Numbered from the stretch's first letter, positions 35,486 to 48,388 are shown. The stretch: 64,000 bases of DNA from Nereocystis luetkeana (GCA_031213475.1 JARUPZ010000017.1:5741548-5805547); one strand, 5' to 3'. Notes: generated by a model not told the origin, from the letters alone. Numbers and translations are program-made.

Positions 35486-36220
35486 TCCCCCCTGCTCACT
35501 ATACACGGACCATACTTCAATATCCCCCCAGGTCGGCAACATGACAATGTACGACTTCGCTGGGTCGATATATCTCTTCTTTATGACCAACTCATATGAA
35601 CTTCAGAAACTCAAATACCCAACATGTGACTCAAAAATAAAATTCTCGAATCAACACTCAAATCCTCAAACCAGTATTCAAATGCTCAAATCCATAGCCT
35701 CTCTCCGTTGCAAACATATAAAAATACCGAAATCCAATGCCAGGTAAAACGGCATTCTTCTCGGATTCAGCCAGGTAAAACGGCATTTTCCGCGGAATTG
35801 ATTCAAGTATATCACAGTGTCTCTTCAGTTCTACCGACCTCTCTCAATTTCCGAATACTATCCAGACCTTCCCTCGTCGGAAAACATTTTCATGTGGACC
35901 GCACACGCCCCCAGGCGCTTCCTAGTCTCACTTCAGCCTTGTCAAAAACCTAAATCACAAGTATCATCAGAAAAATACCACAGGAGTGGTCATGCCAATC
36001 AAAATAAAATCAAGTCAAGAAACTTAATGCCAGAGATCGCGAGGAACCCCGTTCCTCCGGACAAGAGTCTCCCCTTATCCCCTACTCCCGCCATAGATAC
36101 ACAGATCGCGACGGTAATGCGAGATAGCACATAGGTTTCCCCACTAGAAATTTATTTGACGTTGTGACCACTCGGAAAACACAAAAAAAACTTAAAATAA
36201 AACATCTCGGAAACAAGGCG

Positions 36221-37600
36221 TCAAAGGTTCATCAGAAAATCCCGGTGGTAACGAAAAACCATGTTGTTGAGCGGCTTTGTTAAGAAGTCTGCGCGCTGCT
36301 CCTCCGACTCTACATGGGTAATAACAAACTCCCCCTTGGAAATAAGCTCTCGCAAAAAGTGGTGTCGAACATCGATGTGCTTAGAATTCGACGTGCACAC
36401 TGGGTTATGTGCCAGGTGCCTTGCCCCCTCGTTATCCTCGAAAACCGTAATGCATCGCTCCCCGAACCCCGGAAAAATGAAACTCCAAACGTAGCGCAAG
36501 AACATCGCCTCCTTGATAGTGTCTGCTAGTGCTACATATTCGGCCTCAGTGGTCGAGAGCGTAACGCATTTCTGTGTCCTAGAAAACCAGCACACACACG
36601 CCCCAGCACACATGATAGCCCCACCTGAAACTGACCTCCTGTCAGTGGCTTTGTTGGCGTAGTCCGCATCCGCAAACGCTACCAGTTCAAGCCCGCTACC
36701 CTTCTGAAACGTAATGCCGAAATCACTCGTAGAAAAAACATACTCTAAAATACCGACCGCTGTCTCCCAGTGTACTTCCCTCGGCCTATTCGTGTACCTC
36801 GCTACCGCCCTCACCGCGTTCGCAATATCCGGTCGTGTTTGGTTCGCAAGCCACATCAAGCACCCCACCAACTCGCGGAAAGGCCAATCACCCACGGGTT
36901 CATTCTCGTCGAACTCTTCGAGCTTCACACCAGTCGAAAGCGGATTATTCCTCCCGGAACTAACACCAAACCTCGCCGCGGTCCTTTCAGCGAACGCCTG
37001 CTGCGAAATCGTCAAAGTACCAGCATCCCAATCCCTCGAAAAACAACAACCAGCATACCACCGCAACTCGCCCAGATTGTTGATCGGAACAAGGCTGTTC
37101 AGGTCTTCACAGAACTGATCGCACCTAGCCTTGCGTCCTACAGCAAAAATATCATCCACATGAACCACTGTTACTATGGAGACAGAGCCCGACTCGACCA
37201 ACCTCATGACACACGCGTCAGCGGGGCTCTGCTCAAAGCCTAGACTCTTCATGTGAGTGAGAAGGTGGTTGTGCCACGACCTCGACGCTTGCTTCAAGCC
37301 ATAGAGACTGCGGTTCAACCTGACTACCTTACCGGACATTTCGCCGCAGCCAGGGGGCAGTCGCATGAAAACATCCTCATCCAAACTCGACTGCACGAAC
37401 GCTTGCTCAGCATCAAAATGACACAAATCCAGACCCAACTCGCACGCAACGGCACCCAGCAAACGGAAACAAGACGCTGCAGGGGTCGGAGCAAAAGTCT
37501 CAAAGAAATCAATACCCTCACGCTGCTTGAAACCTCGTGCCACCAGCCTTGCTTTCGCCCGCACCACATCACCATGCTCGTTGGACTTCCAGGCGAACAC
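36221..37600 (-). other. Copia reverse transcriptase and RNase H region
   Basis: RT hallmarks ARLVARGFKQ, YGLKQASRSW and VHVDDIFAVG are followed by RNase H with SGGAIMCAGA and STTEAEYVAL, and the closing HIDVRHHFLRE and ADFLTKPL segments typical of copia. The roughly 0.7 kb between this and the 3' LTR is non-coding. Confidence 0.88.
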
Positions 37601-37779
37601 CCACTTCGCCGAGATGACGTTGAGCCCCTCTGGTTGCTACGTCGCTCCAAACGTCCCCGCGTCCGCCAGTCCATGATATTCCTTGTCCATCGCCTGCCTC
37701 CAGATCGTCGAATACTCGTCCACACACGCTTCAGCATACGAGTTCGGCGTCGAAAGCTCGCTTGCCGGGCGCGTGGGAA

Positions 37780-38560
37780 GGGGAGGATTCTCGCGCGGTG
37801 GGGCTTGGTGGAAAAGTACATGGCCTATACCTTCCCGTGCTGCCATCAGCGATAGCAGCCCATGCCCCATAGCCTCGCGGTTCCGCGCGGTCTCCCCTCT
37901 TGTCCGCCCCCTCAGAACGTCCCCTTCCTCCGGGTGTCGTCCAGCTTCCCCCACTGTCCGGCCACCCTGTACACCGCCGCCACCCTCCTGGTGCCGTGCA
38001 GTCTCCCCCCTTGTCCGCCCCCTCAGTACGTCCCCTTCCTCCGGGTGTCGTCCAGCTTCCCCCACTGTCCGACCACCCTGCACACCGTCGCCACCTTCCT
38101 GGTGTCGTGCAGTCTCCCCCCTGGTCCGCCCCCTCAGTACGTCGCCATCCTCCGGGTCCGGGATATAAGAACCCAGTTCCCGAGCAGCACGCTGCGAAAG
38201 CTGTGGCTGCGATGACTGCTGCGGCGGCGACGGCGATGATCTCGGCGGCGACGGCGACGGCGGCGGCGGCGGCGGTGGCGACGGCGGTGGCGGTGACGGT
38301 GGCAGTGGCGGCGGCGGTGACGATGACGGCGGCAGCGACGGCGACGGTGACGGCGGGGGCGGTGGCGACGGCGACGGCGGCGGCGGCGGCGGCGGTAGCG
38401 GCGGTGATGACGGCGGTAGCGGCGGCAGCAGTGGGGATGGGGACGGTAATTCGGGCCATACGTCAGGGCCTCTCAGAGGCTCCGGCGTACCCGGGGGCGG
38501 TGGTGACGGCAACGGCGGCGGCGGGGAGCTCTCCTCCTCCGAAGGCAGTAACCCCACGAA
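37780..38560 (-). other. Copia Pro-rich linker between integrase and RT
   Basis: A long Pro/Ser-rich run (about 38,200-38,550) is followed by tandem repeats built on DVLRGRTRGETARHQEGG. The GC-rich open frames on the other strand, rich in Ala and Thr, are shadows of this low-complexity run. Confidence 0.7.
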
Positions 38561-38649
38561 CGGCTTCCTCGGGTGCTCCCAAGTGACGTCGCGGGAGAAC
38601 GACCTCCGGCCAGATGCCAGCAGAATCTTGCTGCAGTCAGCTGCGTGGT

Positions 38650-39870
38650 GGTTGCCGCCGTTGAGGTAGAAACAAGCCTCCGCCTTCGGCTCGGTCTTCA
38701 AGCTCCTCCTGACGTGGTGGAAACCTGGCTTCAAAAATGGGAGCAGCCGCGCAAACGGTGCTCTCCCGTAAAATTTGCGGTACGGCGAGTGCATTTCCGG
38801 CTTGTCCCTCACCCTTGCCGTCATGTTGATGACGTCGCTCGCGTACACGCAGGACTCAGCCCAAAGGGGCTGCGTCGCCGGCATCCTTGCATCGCCGAAC
38901 AGGCGGGGGGCCTCTAGGCGGGACGCCATTGCAAGCTCCAGCGTCATCGCAATTCGCCGCTCGACCACGCCGTCATGCTTCGGAGAATCGACGGGCGTGT
39001 GCTCGCGGCGGATACCGTGGTGGTTGAGCAGCTCCACGAACTCCGCCTTGGTGAACTCGGTGCCGTTGTCCGAGCGAAGGCACTCCACGATGGACGGAAC
39101 ACCCTTGGCGTTGATGTCGGCCAGAAAACCAGCGAAGACCTTCGGGACGTCGGACTTCCGCTTCAAGAAATACGGCCATCCCAGTCGCGAGTAGTCGTCG
39201 ACGATCATCATCATGTACTGTGCACCGCCAGCAGACGTCGACTGCTGTCCCGACAGATCCACGAACAGACGTTCCAGAGGCCTGGTGGAGCGGCACTCGG
39301 TCGTCCATGGCACCGCCATCCTCCTCCCCTTCGCCTCAGAACATCCAGCACACGAAACCAACTCCCCAAAAACCTTAATGCCCATCTGGCGTGCCGTCTC
39401 ACGGAGAGTGTCAGCATGGGAGTGGGCAAGGGAAACGTGAAGGTCGTTAATATCAATCCTCCGCATTTTTCCGGGAGCCAAAACAGCGGCAGCAATCGGG
39501 GTCTCTACAGTCCGCGTGGCGTCTACGTACGAACCTGCGTCCTTACGCATAAAGGACAATTGCCCATCCAACAAGTGAGCTCCCTGGGAATCTAACGTCA
39601 CCGGGCATTTCAGCATTACTGCGTGAAGTGAAAACAGGTTGAACCGAACACCGGGCACGTAGGCTACGTCCAAAAGCCTAACCTGGACATCACACTGCGG
39701 GCTGTGCATTACCATCGGAATCTGTCCGAAGTACTCGACCTTCAGTGACCTCATGTCACCGACGACCAAACTACTCTTACCGGGGGGAGGGGGGTAACAG
39801 CCTACCATACCAAAGGGGTTTCCAGTTACGTGAAAGGTTGCTCCCGAATCCGCCACCCACTCTTCCCTCC
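38650..39870 (-). other. Copia protease and integrase region
   Basis: The aspartic protease motif DSGATFHVTG lies near 39,830-39,860. The integrase has a zinc-binding part with CAGCSEAKG and a catalytic core with VDLSGQ, IVDDYSRLGW and RSDNGTEF. The expected order for copia (integrase before RT) is met. Confidence 0.87.
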
Positions 39871-40149
39871 CACTAGCCCAAAACAAATCGTCGCTAAAAA
39901 TACTCTTGCCTTGGTGCGCAAACTGCGCGGTGAGGAGGTGCGGGTCGAACGTAGGCGTAGGGTTGCCGTTGTTCGCTGGGCCAGGGGAAGGGAAAGTGCT
40001 CGAGGAGGGTTGTTGTGACGGGAAAGCTCCGGCTGAGGTATACCCACCACTGCCGTAGGGCGTCTCCTGCTGCCAGCCACCTCCGTAGTATATCTGTTGA
40101 GGGGGAGGGGCAGCAGTACTCGGGACTGCGACGTTCATCTGCGGGGCGG

Positions 40150-41680
40150 CTGCCGGGCAAGTTGCGGCGTAGTGGCCGTGTTTGCCACACCGAAAACAGA
40201 CCCCCTTGCTCCTCGGTTGCGTGTTGTTCGGCGGGAAACCCCAGCCCGCCGGAGTCATTACGGGCGGCGGGGGCATAGGGGGCATTGCCCCTGGTGGTGG
40301 CTCGGTAGGTACCCAACCCATGGGCGGGACCGCCCCACCCGCACCGAAGGGGTCGGGACCGGAGTTATCCCAACGGTACCTGCAGGCCACGGCATCCCAA
40401 CGCCATTTGGGGCCGGTAATTCCCCCCGGCGAAGCTCCTCCCCGGTTGCCATCATGCCGACGGGGACGATGCTGCTGCTGCTGGTACTGCTGTTGCTGGG
40501 GGCGCTGCTGCTGCTGCCGCTGCTGCTGCGGTTGCTGCTGATACTGCTGCTGCTGTTGATACTGCTGCTGCTGCTGCTGCTGATACTGCTGCTGCTGCTG
40601 CGGCTGCTGCCCACCCTTGTACCTCCCGCCTCTCCTGTCCCTCCTTTCCCTTCCTGGACCCGCACCTCCACCACTGGTAGGCTGCGCACCTCCGGCGTAC
40701 AAAGCATGCTGGTTTCCCACTCCCTGCACACCCAACGCCTTGGAAACCATTTCTTTATCTGCCTTATCGTTTGCGTACGCATCGCGGATGATCTCATCGA
40801 TCTCGGAACGGGGGATGGACGGGCGGGAAAGAACGGACTTGCTTTGTATCATATATAGAGGCGAGAGGTTCGTCACGATATGTCGGTTAACCTCTTCCAC
40901 ACTCATCCCACAGCCAAGCATGGCCAGCTCATCTGCTGCCTTATCCACCCTCCCTAGGAACAGCACGGGGTTTTCGTCCTCGATCATTCTGATGGTTGTA
41001 AACTCTCTCTTCAGTCTATGGGTGGCCGCTATTGTCCTTGGCATGTAGTAATCTTCTAATTCCTTCCATGCACCACTTGGCGACATTGCCTTCTGCATTC
41101 TGAACTCAGCCATTGCGTATCCAGTCATTGCTTCCATCATCAGTCCATAAACTAATCGGGCATCCCTAATCTCCTGAGGAGAATGCCTCGATGCTAGCTC
41201 CTCTTCCGACACCCTCACGTCACCAACCATAACAGGGGTTGACGTGCTTAACACATGAAGGCACCCTAGGGATGACAGGTACGCTTCGAACTTGCTACGC
41301 CACATACTAAAGTGGGCTTCTATGTTATCGAATTTGGGGGGTCTCGACTGGGACAAACTAGGGCGGTATAAAGAAGTGTTTGGTGACATGCCTGGACGGG
41401 CTCCCAGCCCAGGTGTCGTCACCGTCGATGCTGCTGGTTCCCTCGCAGCTGCTTCTCCTCTCGCCCCCCCACCGGCCCCCCCTTCCACTCCTTCTTGCGG
41501 CGCGTTCCTCTCGGCGCCCAACTTCTGCTCTTCTATCATCTTCTCCAGGATCTCGAGTTTCTCTTTCATCCTCAGCATCTCTTCCATGGCCACGCTTGTT
41601 TCCTGACTAGACATGCCATCTGAACCAGACATGTCGGAAGGTTCCCACCTCTCTAGGTTGGCCTCGGCTACGCTTGCCAA
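40150..41680 (-). other. Copia gag region
   Basis: Nucleocapsid-type zinc knuckle CFRCGKHGHYAATC near 40,165-40,210, preceded by a long Gln-rich stretch (about 40,480-40,620) encoded by CAG-type repeats. The capsid-like N-terminal part includes MWRSKFEAYLSSLGC. Starts at 41,680. Confidence 0.85.
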
Positions 41681-41704
41681 TAGAAGATCACCGGTTCACT
41701 AGTG

Positions 41705-41970
41705 TGTTGATTGATCTCTAAAGGTATAGACGCAGCTGGCACGGGAACGCGTGGTTGACTCCAGACAATAACACGGAACTTCTCTTATATATATTATTAC
41801 GTATCAGTGCTGTCGAGTGACTCAGGTGGCGGCGCATCCACACGATTATCCATCACATTGCAGGCACAATTAATCTCCCGCTCTTATAATCCCACATCAA
41901 TATATGGAACTCCCTGATTATCAGATACTAAATGAAACATCTACGTCGTGTCTATTGAGCACAGTCAATA
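41705..41970 (-). repeat. Copia 5' LTR
   Basis: 266 bp, identical by eye to 35,220-35,485. The target-site copy GAGCA lies at 41,971-41,975. Confidence 0.92.
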
Positions 41971-41975
41971 GAGCA

Positions 41976-44900
41976 CTATCACAACACGGCCTTCTGCGCG
42001 TTGGCGAACGCGCGGTGCAGCAAACGAAGCATGTCCTGGGCAACTGGCAAACTATCTATGCTTCTCTGGGAGTGCGTCGAGGGCTTCTAGCTAGACAGAT
42101 GCAGGGGTGGGGATGAGAGCACTAAGCGTACACCTCGCGAATCACGAGGCACATAATCTGTTGAAACGTTTCCAGCAGGTGTGTGCAATGAAGGTTCCGT
42201 CTGTGTGCCCCTGGCGGCAAGGGTGGATCCATGCGCGTCGCGGTCCATTGCAGTATGCGCAAGCTCAGAACTTTGTGTGAGTGAAGACCGCAGCTGCCTG
42301 CAGGTCTACATTGAATACGGTACAGGGTACGGCTTGCTATTCGTGAAAGCACGTTGCCTTGAATTCTTCAGGCTTTATTACGTTCACGTCGAGCAAAATA
42401 CTCTCCTTACAATGGCGGAAGACCTCGTCTTGTCGCCCGCCGCTAATACTGCCGTGTAGACCCAAACACTCTCGCGACAACAAGACACGAGAAACAACGC
42501 ACTTGGACGGGGGCAACATGCAATTGGTCTTTCATTTCTATCGCAGCAGCGGATGCATACTCGCGCGGTACGCTTTAAGAGGCAGTGGGTTGCCTCAACC
42601 TGTGCAAGTGGGCTGTGACGTCGCTTCTCTCTGTAATAATGCAGGGGGTGGGCTCTGTGGTGATATTTATGGTAAAAGTGGGTTGCTGGCGGAGCGCGTA
42701 AGATGAGGGAACGACGGCCATAACTACAGTATATAGCTATCCCCTGATAAAGAAGCCATCGTCCGTATACAGGCACGGATGATGGGGCCTTTGTAGGTCA
42801 CGTTGTCTGGTTGCCCGATCCTGCCTGTGCTGGTATTGTGTCAAGAACCACCTAGTGGGATACGAGAGCTATGACGCACGACCACCTGGCCACTATGGAT
42901 GTTAACCGACATGGTAGTCTATGCAACTAAACTCGACAAGATTTAGCATGTTGTAACGCTTGGGGGGTGTCGCATGCGAACAGGTCGTCTGGTGGTGCTT
43001 GCGGCCGGGAGTATGATATAGTATAGCTGTTGGGAGGAACTCGTAGATGATATTTGTGACTGTCGTTAACTTGGGGCGTTTTTGTATGGTAGATGATACC
43101 GTTGTTACGTTGTTGCTGTCTCGTCAACATTTTGGCCTGCGTTCCTGCGGTTGTTCAGTCACAATACACAACACACCCGGAGAAGGCCCTATTACCGTTC
43201 GGCCGTCGTCTGCGAGTGCTGCGAATACCACACAGTAGTATATCACGCCCCGGACAGCCGTACTGTTGTATTTTGGCAGTCAAACTCAGACATACCAGGT
43301 AAGACGTAAGAAATGAGTGATCAGGAAAACGAACCGAAAAAAAGCAGAAAAACGTGGCACAGCAATCGAAACGATCTAACTGGCAGCTGCCGCCGGGAAG
43401 CCTGCATCGGGTACAGAAGGAGGCACTTGTGCATTTCGTGCAGCCACGACCTGGTGGCTCCAAGCCACGGGCCTCCAAGGCACAGTCGTCTTGGAAGTTA
43501 TTTGCAATCCGGTGGGGTTAGGGAAGCTCGGTGGCGCAACAGAGGTAAAGGTATGCCGTACAAGCAATCGTGTCACCGTATCGACTGTGTGCTGCAACGT
43601 TCTGTGCAGTCGCTTCTGCCGTACCTTTTCGGAGGCCTGAACTGCTGTCTGGACTTCACGTATGTGCAGGGGGCCCAACCGTACCCAGCAGGTACCCCAG
43701 GAAGCGATTCGCATCCGGGACACCGAGTGCGCATCGCGTGCGCAGCGGCTGTGGTGCTGCGTGTTGGACTGTGTGCATGCCCCCAGCCGTGGTTGAACAT
43801 AGATACATTGTGCTGATGTTGCCTGCCTGTCATTCTTTAGGATGGACCGCGTAAGAAAAATAACTGTTTGATCGAGTAAATCAAAACTTCGGCTAGTTCG
43901 AAAAGGGCTGCTTTTTTTTTTACTCCGTCGAATATACAAACTCGCGTTCGCTTGTAATAATTCAGGCAGGTCTCTCGAAGGATTCTTTGACAAAGGGCGT
44001 GACATGCGTAAAAGACGAGTTGTCGTCCGCTTTGGAAATGATCCGCGCTCAGCTTGACTCCGGAACATGGCGTCCAATCCGAGAATCGAACTCGAGTCAC
44101 CGTCGAGAAAAGCAAGACGAATGGACCCGCGGGGTTAATTCTGGTTCTGGGTCTCGTGGATGTACCGAACGAGGAAGTCCGACAGCAGTAACTTTCTGCA
44201 TAGGCGAACGAGAAAAGGAAGACATTTGTAAGCAGTGAGAAATTCCAATGTGATACAGTAATAATGGTGCAGCCAGCCCATTGAACCTTGCGTGTCCACA
44301 TATTCGCTCGTCCGTCCGCACGGCCTCCATGCACGCCCGCCGTCTCTCGATCGGATATATCACGCCTATGGTGCCAGCTGGCTATGCCATACGCCTTGTT
44401 GTTGAATCTTATCTAGGTGTCTTAAACGGTTGATCATCGGGGGTGGCAGTAGCCTGCAAGCCAGGGGAAGGAACTACAATTGTACTCTATGAGTAATACT
44501 CAACATCCACCGACTGTTGTCATGTTCCGGCAACCCACTGGACATGTTTCGTCCCACGTTCAAACACTGTGATAGGGAAGTTGCGCAACTAGGGTTAGGG
44601 TTGATTGAAGGGGCTGCTCCTATTTCGGTAGAACTGGGGATGGTCAAAGGACATGGTTCGCCCGCGATCAAATCAAAGCTGTTCTTGCTGGTTGTGATAA
44701 TGCTGGAATTTTTTCCGCGTGAACAAGCCCACGTCTGCCCAATCATTGCGTGTGATCTGTTTCTGAAACCACCACGCACTTGTTCGTTATCACACCCGTG
44801 TTACCGTGAACGAACCCGCATGTCACCCCTGCTCGTTGCTCTTCACATGTAGCAGGGAAGTTTGTCTTCCTGTCAAACGACTGTCGGCCTCTCAACTTAA

Positions 44901-45542
44901 CAGCTTAACCTGTACATGGAATGTAAATATACTCGCCGTTTGTCGACATGAAGGTATGAACGTACTGTATGCAGGTACGTCTGTAGTAGGTGTATATAGT
45001 GGTATTATGTCGCCACGCGCTTTGCCAACGCGCTCTTCATCATCGCGTCCGACTGATCATTCCGTATATATATAAATGTATACTTTACGCATAATGTGTA
45101 ACGCGCGGTATGTATGCGGCCGTGGACGCTAATATCAATCCGGAAGTTGGGGTGATGTTGCCAGCATTTTTGTTGGTCTCCTGTACGTCAGCGTACGCCT
45201 TCTTCGGTATCATGTGGCTAGCCTTCTGACTCACCAGTTGGGGGTGGTGATATATGCCACGGTGTGGTGTGGTTTGTGTTCGTCTAGCTATTGAGTGATG
45301 CAAGTGCTACGTCTCCGCGAGCATGTGGTGGGATGATAGAGCTATAAAGGGCCTCTACGGGGATGTTTACCGCTGTTTTGCTGCCAGACCTCTTCAGGTC
45401 GTGGTATTGTACACATGATAAAACCAATGCATCGCCCCAACGTGCTAAATCAAATCCACCACGCCTCTTGTAAATCCCGATGTAAAGGGTGTAACGCCCC
45501 CTATCACCCTCAGCCTTCTAGCGTACCCCCCTTACCGCTCCA
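41976..45542. other. Unassigned stretch right of the copia element
   Basis: About 3.5 kb without a supportable gene. The longest frame (minus strand, 43,376-44,077) has no recognisable domain. A tRNA B-box-like GAGTTCGATTC lies near 44,090 on the minus strand, without a convincing A-box or cloverleaf. Confidence 0.45.
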
Positions 45543-45726
45543 GCGACTTTTTGGTCGTAGCAGGCGCGCCTCTGTTGACGGGTTTGGCTTGGGAGGCCGG
45601 GACACTTTGGTGGAGAACCCCGAACGCAACGTGAGGGAAGGCAAGGAGGCGATGATGAAGGTTCTCGACGCCAGCGCGTCAGACGCGGTCGATTCGTATT
45701 CATTGTTGGAAAAGCGTGTAGGATGA
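45543..45726 (+). CDS. Possible terminal exon of an unknown gene
   Basis: A plausible acceptor (TTACCGCTCCAG) is followed by about 60 codons ending in TGA. The peptide has RLFGRSRRASVDGFGLGG and then a charged stretch with LVENPERN and SYSLLEKRVG. The composition reads more like real protein than the surrounding frames, with an RRASV motif resembling a basophilic kinase site. I do not recognise a family, and no upstream exon was found, so this is weak. The flank 45,727-46,693 holds nothing supportable. Confidence 0.25.
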
Positions 45727-46693
45727 GGTAGATGCACGAGAGGGGTCAAATTGGAGTGCAGGCGATTTCGAGAGCCATTGGGGTGCTCAGATGGATTTTT
45801 CCGGAAAGAGAAACATGCCCAAGCGTTTCTCTCTCAGCCATAGGCGGCATAGAGCGCTCGTATAGGGGCTCCATAAAGTTATTTGTGACGCCCGCTTGCT
45901 GGCGCGATCATGGCTCTCGAAACCACTAGACAGAAAGGGCTGGAGGCGGCCACCGTTTGAGTGCTGTGGCCACAGGATATAGAATAATGTAGCGTTGTGG
46001 CGAACCGAACCAGTCCTTTGCAGAGGGCCCGCTTGAAGGGATGGGGATCAAGGTGTCCGAGGTCCACGGCAGTAAGGGCAAGGGAGAGCACCAGGCTCCA
46101 CTGCATAGAAGGGGCTCCCTCTTCTCGTGGAAGTAGAAAGGACGAAACAAACAAGATGGCATCTATGAGTATCACCACAGAGGTCTATCAACCCCACTAC
46201 GTCGCAATCCTTTGCCACATAGCTTGTCGATATACCACGCATCGTGTATGGCTGCTGTCCTATTGGGTGTGTCCGAGGTGTCGCTCGCCATTTGCACCGG
46301 CCTACTCGACATCACCGTACTCCTGCCCTGTGTTCTGTGCTACGGAGGGCATTTCGAGCGTCATACGTGCAAGCTAGCCGAGTAGGGAAAACAGCAACAT
46401 AGACTACACGAGCGTGCGGTTCTAGGAAATATCACGGCCGGAGGATGATAGATGCTGCCGTACCGATCCGCCCTGTCCCCGGCTTCAATTCCCAGGGCCA
46501 TGGGACGCCCTACCGCGGAAAACTGGCCTTGCAACTGCCTGCTCAGAGTTAAATCCGCTGTGCCTAGCGTCGGAGTGACTTTACCCAAAGTGTCCCGCGG
46601 ACCTGAAGTACTGCGGCTGAGTACAAGGCCTAGTAACCGCGGACATGTGAGACAGAAGGCCAGCAACATACCAGTATGAGACAAAACTTAAGC

Positions 46694-46984
46694 CTAAGCT
46701 TGAGAGTAAACTTGGACATCGCGGGACCTAAGCCTTGCCATCACTACGCTGGCGGAAGGGCGCTCTTCTGGTGCCCCAGCCCAGCACTCACGCACAATGT
46801 CTTCGATGTCGGCAGGGGATTCCGCAGGGATAATGGGGCGTTCCCCTTTGAACACTACGCGCTTATAAATGTCAAGAGGGGACGCTTCCTCAGCCCAGGG
46901 AACTTGCGTGGATAGCACCTCCCAAGCGACAATTCCGAAGCTATACACGTCAACTGCGAAGGAGCTTCCCTTGACGTCGAGCGG
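46694..46984 (-). CDS. Gene 2 kinase exon K4: C-lobe and stop
   Basis: 291 nt including TAG, after acceptor gttcatag. It starts PLDVKGSSFAVDVYSFGIVA and carries the C-lobe signature CWAGAPEERPS, closing the kinase domain. The protein ends about 20 residues later (VYSQA), so there is no C-terminal extension. Confidence 0.8.
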   Translation of the reverse strand, partial: PLDVKGSSFAVDVYSFGIVAWEVLSTQVPWAEEASPLDIYKRVVFKGERPIIPAESPADIEDIVRECWAGAPEERPSASVVMARLRSRDVQVYSQA

Positions 46985-47617
46985 CTATGAACAATATAGA
47001 CGCCCGGCGAAAGCAGATGGAGCAGGCATGGGCGAGGGTCTCTTGAAAGAAAAGCTTATCGTTTACAGATTGCTCGCCGCAAACGGGGTGAACGAAGTGA
47101 GATGCAGACACCTGCTGTAGGTCTGGACTAGAGGGTATTTTGTGTACGCTTGAAACTTGCACATACATAGCGGTGCGCCGCACTAGGGTACTCGCAAAGC
47201 TTGAATCGAAGTTCGCGCTTCTGGGGGAGTACAACAAACCCAAAGGAAAACGATATATGTGGCCGACAAAGCGCTCATACTGGAATATTTAGCTTTTTCA
47301 GCAAGTACAATGCAGTCGGATGTCTTCCTATGCCCAACACAACGCCTCCGCTTGTGCATTCAGAAACAAACCCATGATATCCCTCAACGGCACCATTTGG
47401 AAGTTTCGTTTGTCGGCGTTACAGCAGTTCATTGGCGAGAAACGCGCGAGCGAATCCACCTCGCTGGGGGAGCCAAAGAGAGGTCGCGGGATCGGATTGA
47501 ATGGTGTCTTGTACAAGACTCTGGGAACGTCATGCCCACGTTCCTGCTGAACTACATCAAGCTCCCACTGTCTGGGGGCAATCCAAAGGCTCAGCACTAC
47601 ATTGCGGAGATTAATAC

Positions 47618-47740
47618 CTCGGGAGCAGCCCAGGCAAAGCTCATCATGAGCATGTTGCTTATTGCTTGGGTAGGTTTGTACGTGGCGAGACCTGTCTCGT
47701 CACAGTGCTGCGCCCATATCGAGGTTCCGAAGTCCCCAAT
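47618..47740 (-). CDS. Gene 2 kinase exon K3: DFG to APE
   Basis: 123 nt, 41 residues, starting IGDFGTSIWAQH and ending SFAWAAPE. It holds the whole activation segment between DFG and APE. Acceptor ttttcag, donor gtatta. Confidence 0.78.
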
Positions 47741-47996
47741 CTGAAAACGAGCAATGGCACAGCGTATTGTGGACGAATATGCTCTGAACAAGGAGACGGA
47801 AACGCCACAATTCACGATAGGGTGTGCGAAACATGAGCAGCTTTAGCCACTCCATCACGATGCCAACTAGCCGTGCAGTGCACGTATTAGTGCACCGCCC
47901 AATCAAGCCAACCCGTTCGCCCGCTACTAATAGCATACGGCCAACCTACTGGGATTACGACCCCTTTTCCTCGACAGAAATGTGCGTTCATCTCAC

Positions 47997-48388
47997 CTTA
48001 GCCCTCCCTTCCCCATCAAGCAATATGTTCGCGGACTTCATGTCGCCGTGGATGGTATCTCTGCCATGCAAAAACGCCATGCCAGCGCAAACGTCCCCAA
48101 TGAATCTCCGCGCTTGCGCTTCGGGAAGGCGCTCATCGGAGTATTTCAGCAGAGATTGCAGGTTGCCGCCCGTCAGCAGCTCCATGACGAGAACGACTCG
48201 GTACGACCTGTCATGGCTCCGTAGACGTTCACAGTGTAAGGGCTCCTAATCCGAATCATCGCCTGCAGCTCCAGTAAGAGAGACGCGCGCTGGCGGTTTG
48301 ACTTTGTCTCCCTCCTTTTCGCCCCCTCGTTGGCTTCATCGCCGGGGTGGTCGTCATGTCCATCGTGGTCGCGATCAATTTTGATAAC
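47997..48388 (-). pseudogene. Gene 2 kinase exon K2: C-helix to catalytic loop, frameshifted
   Basis: Acceptor tggttccag, donor gtgaga. It starts VIKIDRD, continues through the C-helix region (LLLELQAMIRIRSPYTVNVY) and then, one frame over, VVLVMELLTGGNLQSLL and the catalytic loop TIHGDMKSANILLDG. The length is 392 nt, one short of a multiple of three, which agrees with a one-base loss near 48,205-48,225. The usual HRD is HGD here; the catalytic Asp and the Asn of the loop are kept. Confidence 0.75.

Larger units (their letters stand above)
35220..41970 (-). mobile_element. Ty1/copia LTR retrotransposon, looks recent
   Basis: The element is bounded by two 266-bp LTRs and flanked on both sides by the 5-bp duplication GAGCA. 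It reads on the minus strand. Part order gag, protease, integrase, reverse transcriptase, RNase H is the copia order. A polypurine tract (GAGCAGGGGGGA) abuts the 3' LTR. The leader between the 5' LTR and gag is only about 24 nt, and I do not recognise a standard primer-binding site. The LTRs look identical by eye, so insertion was recent. The coding part is nearly whole, with about one break. It is a fossil or near-fossil copy. Confidence 0.93.

Noticed and set aside
37683-38586. Ala- and Thr-rich or Ser/Pro-rich plus-strand frames over the copia element
   Set aside because: Shadows of the GC-rich low-complexity linker read on the opposite strand.
43376-44077. 233-residue minus-strand frame
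   Set aside because: No domain, no splice or repeat support, and composition like its surroundings.
44050-44140. tRNA-like B-box on the minus strand
   Set aside because: Only GAGTTCGATTC is seen; no A-box at the right distance and no acceptor stem.
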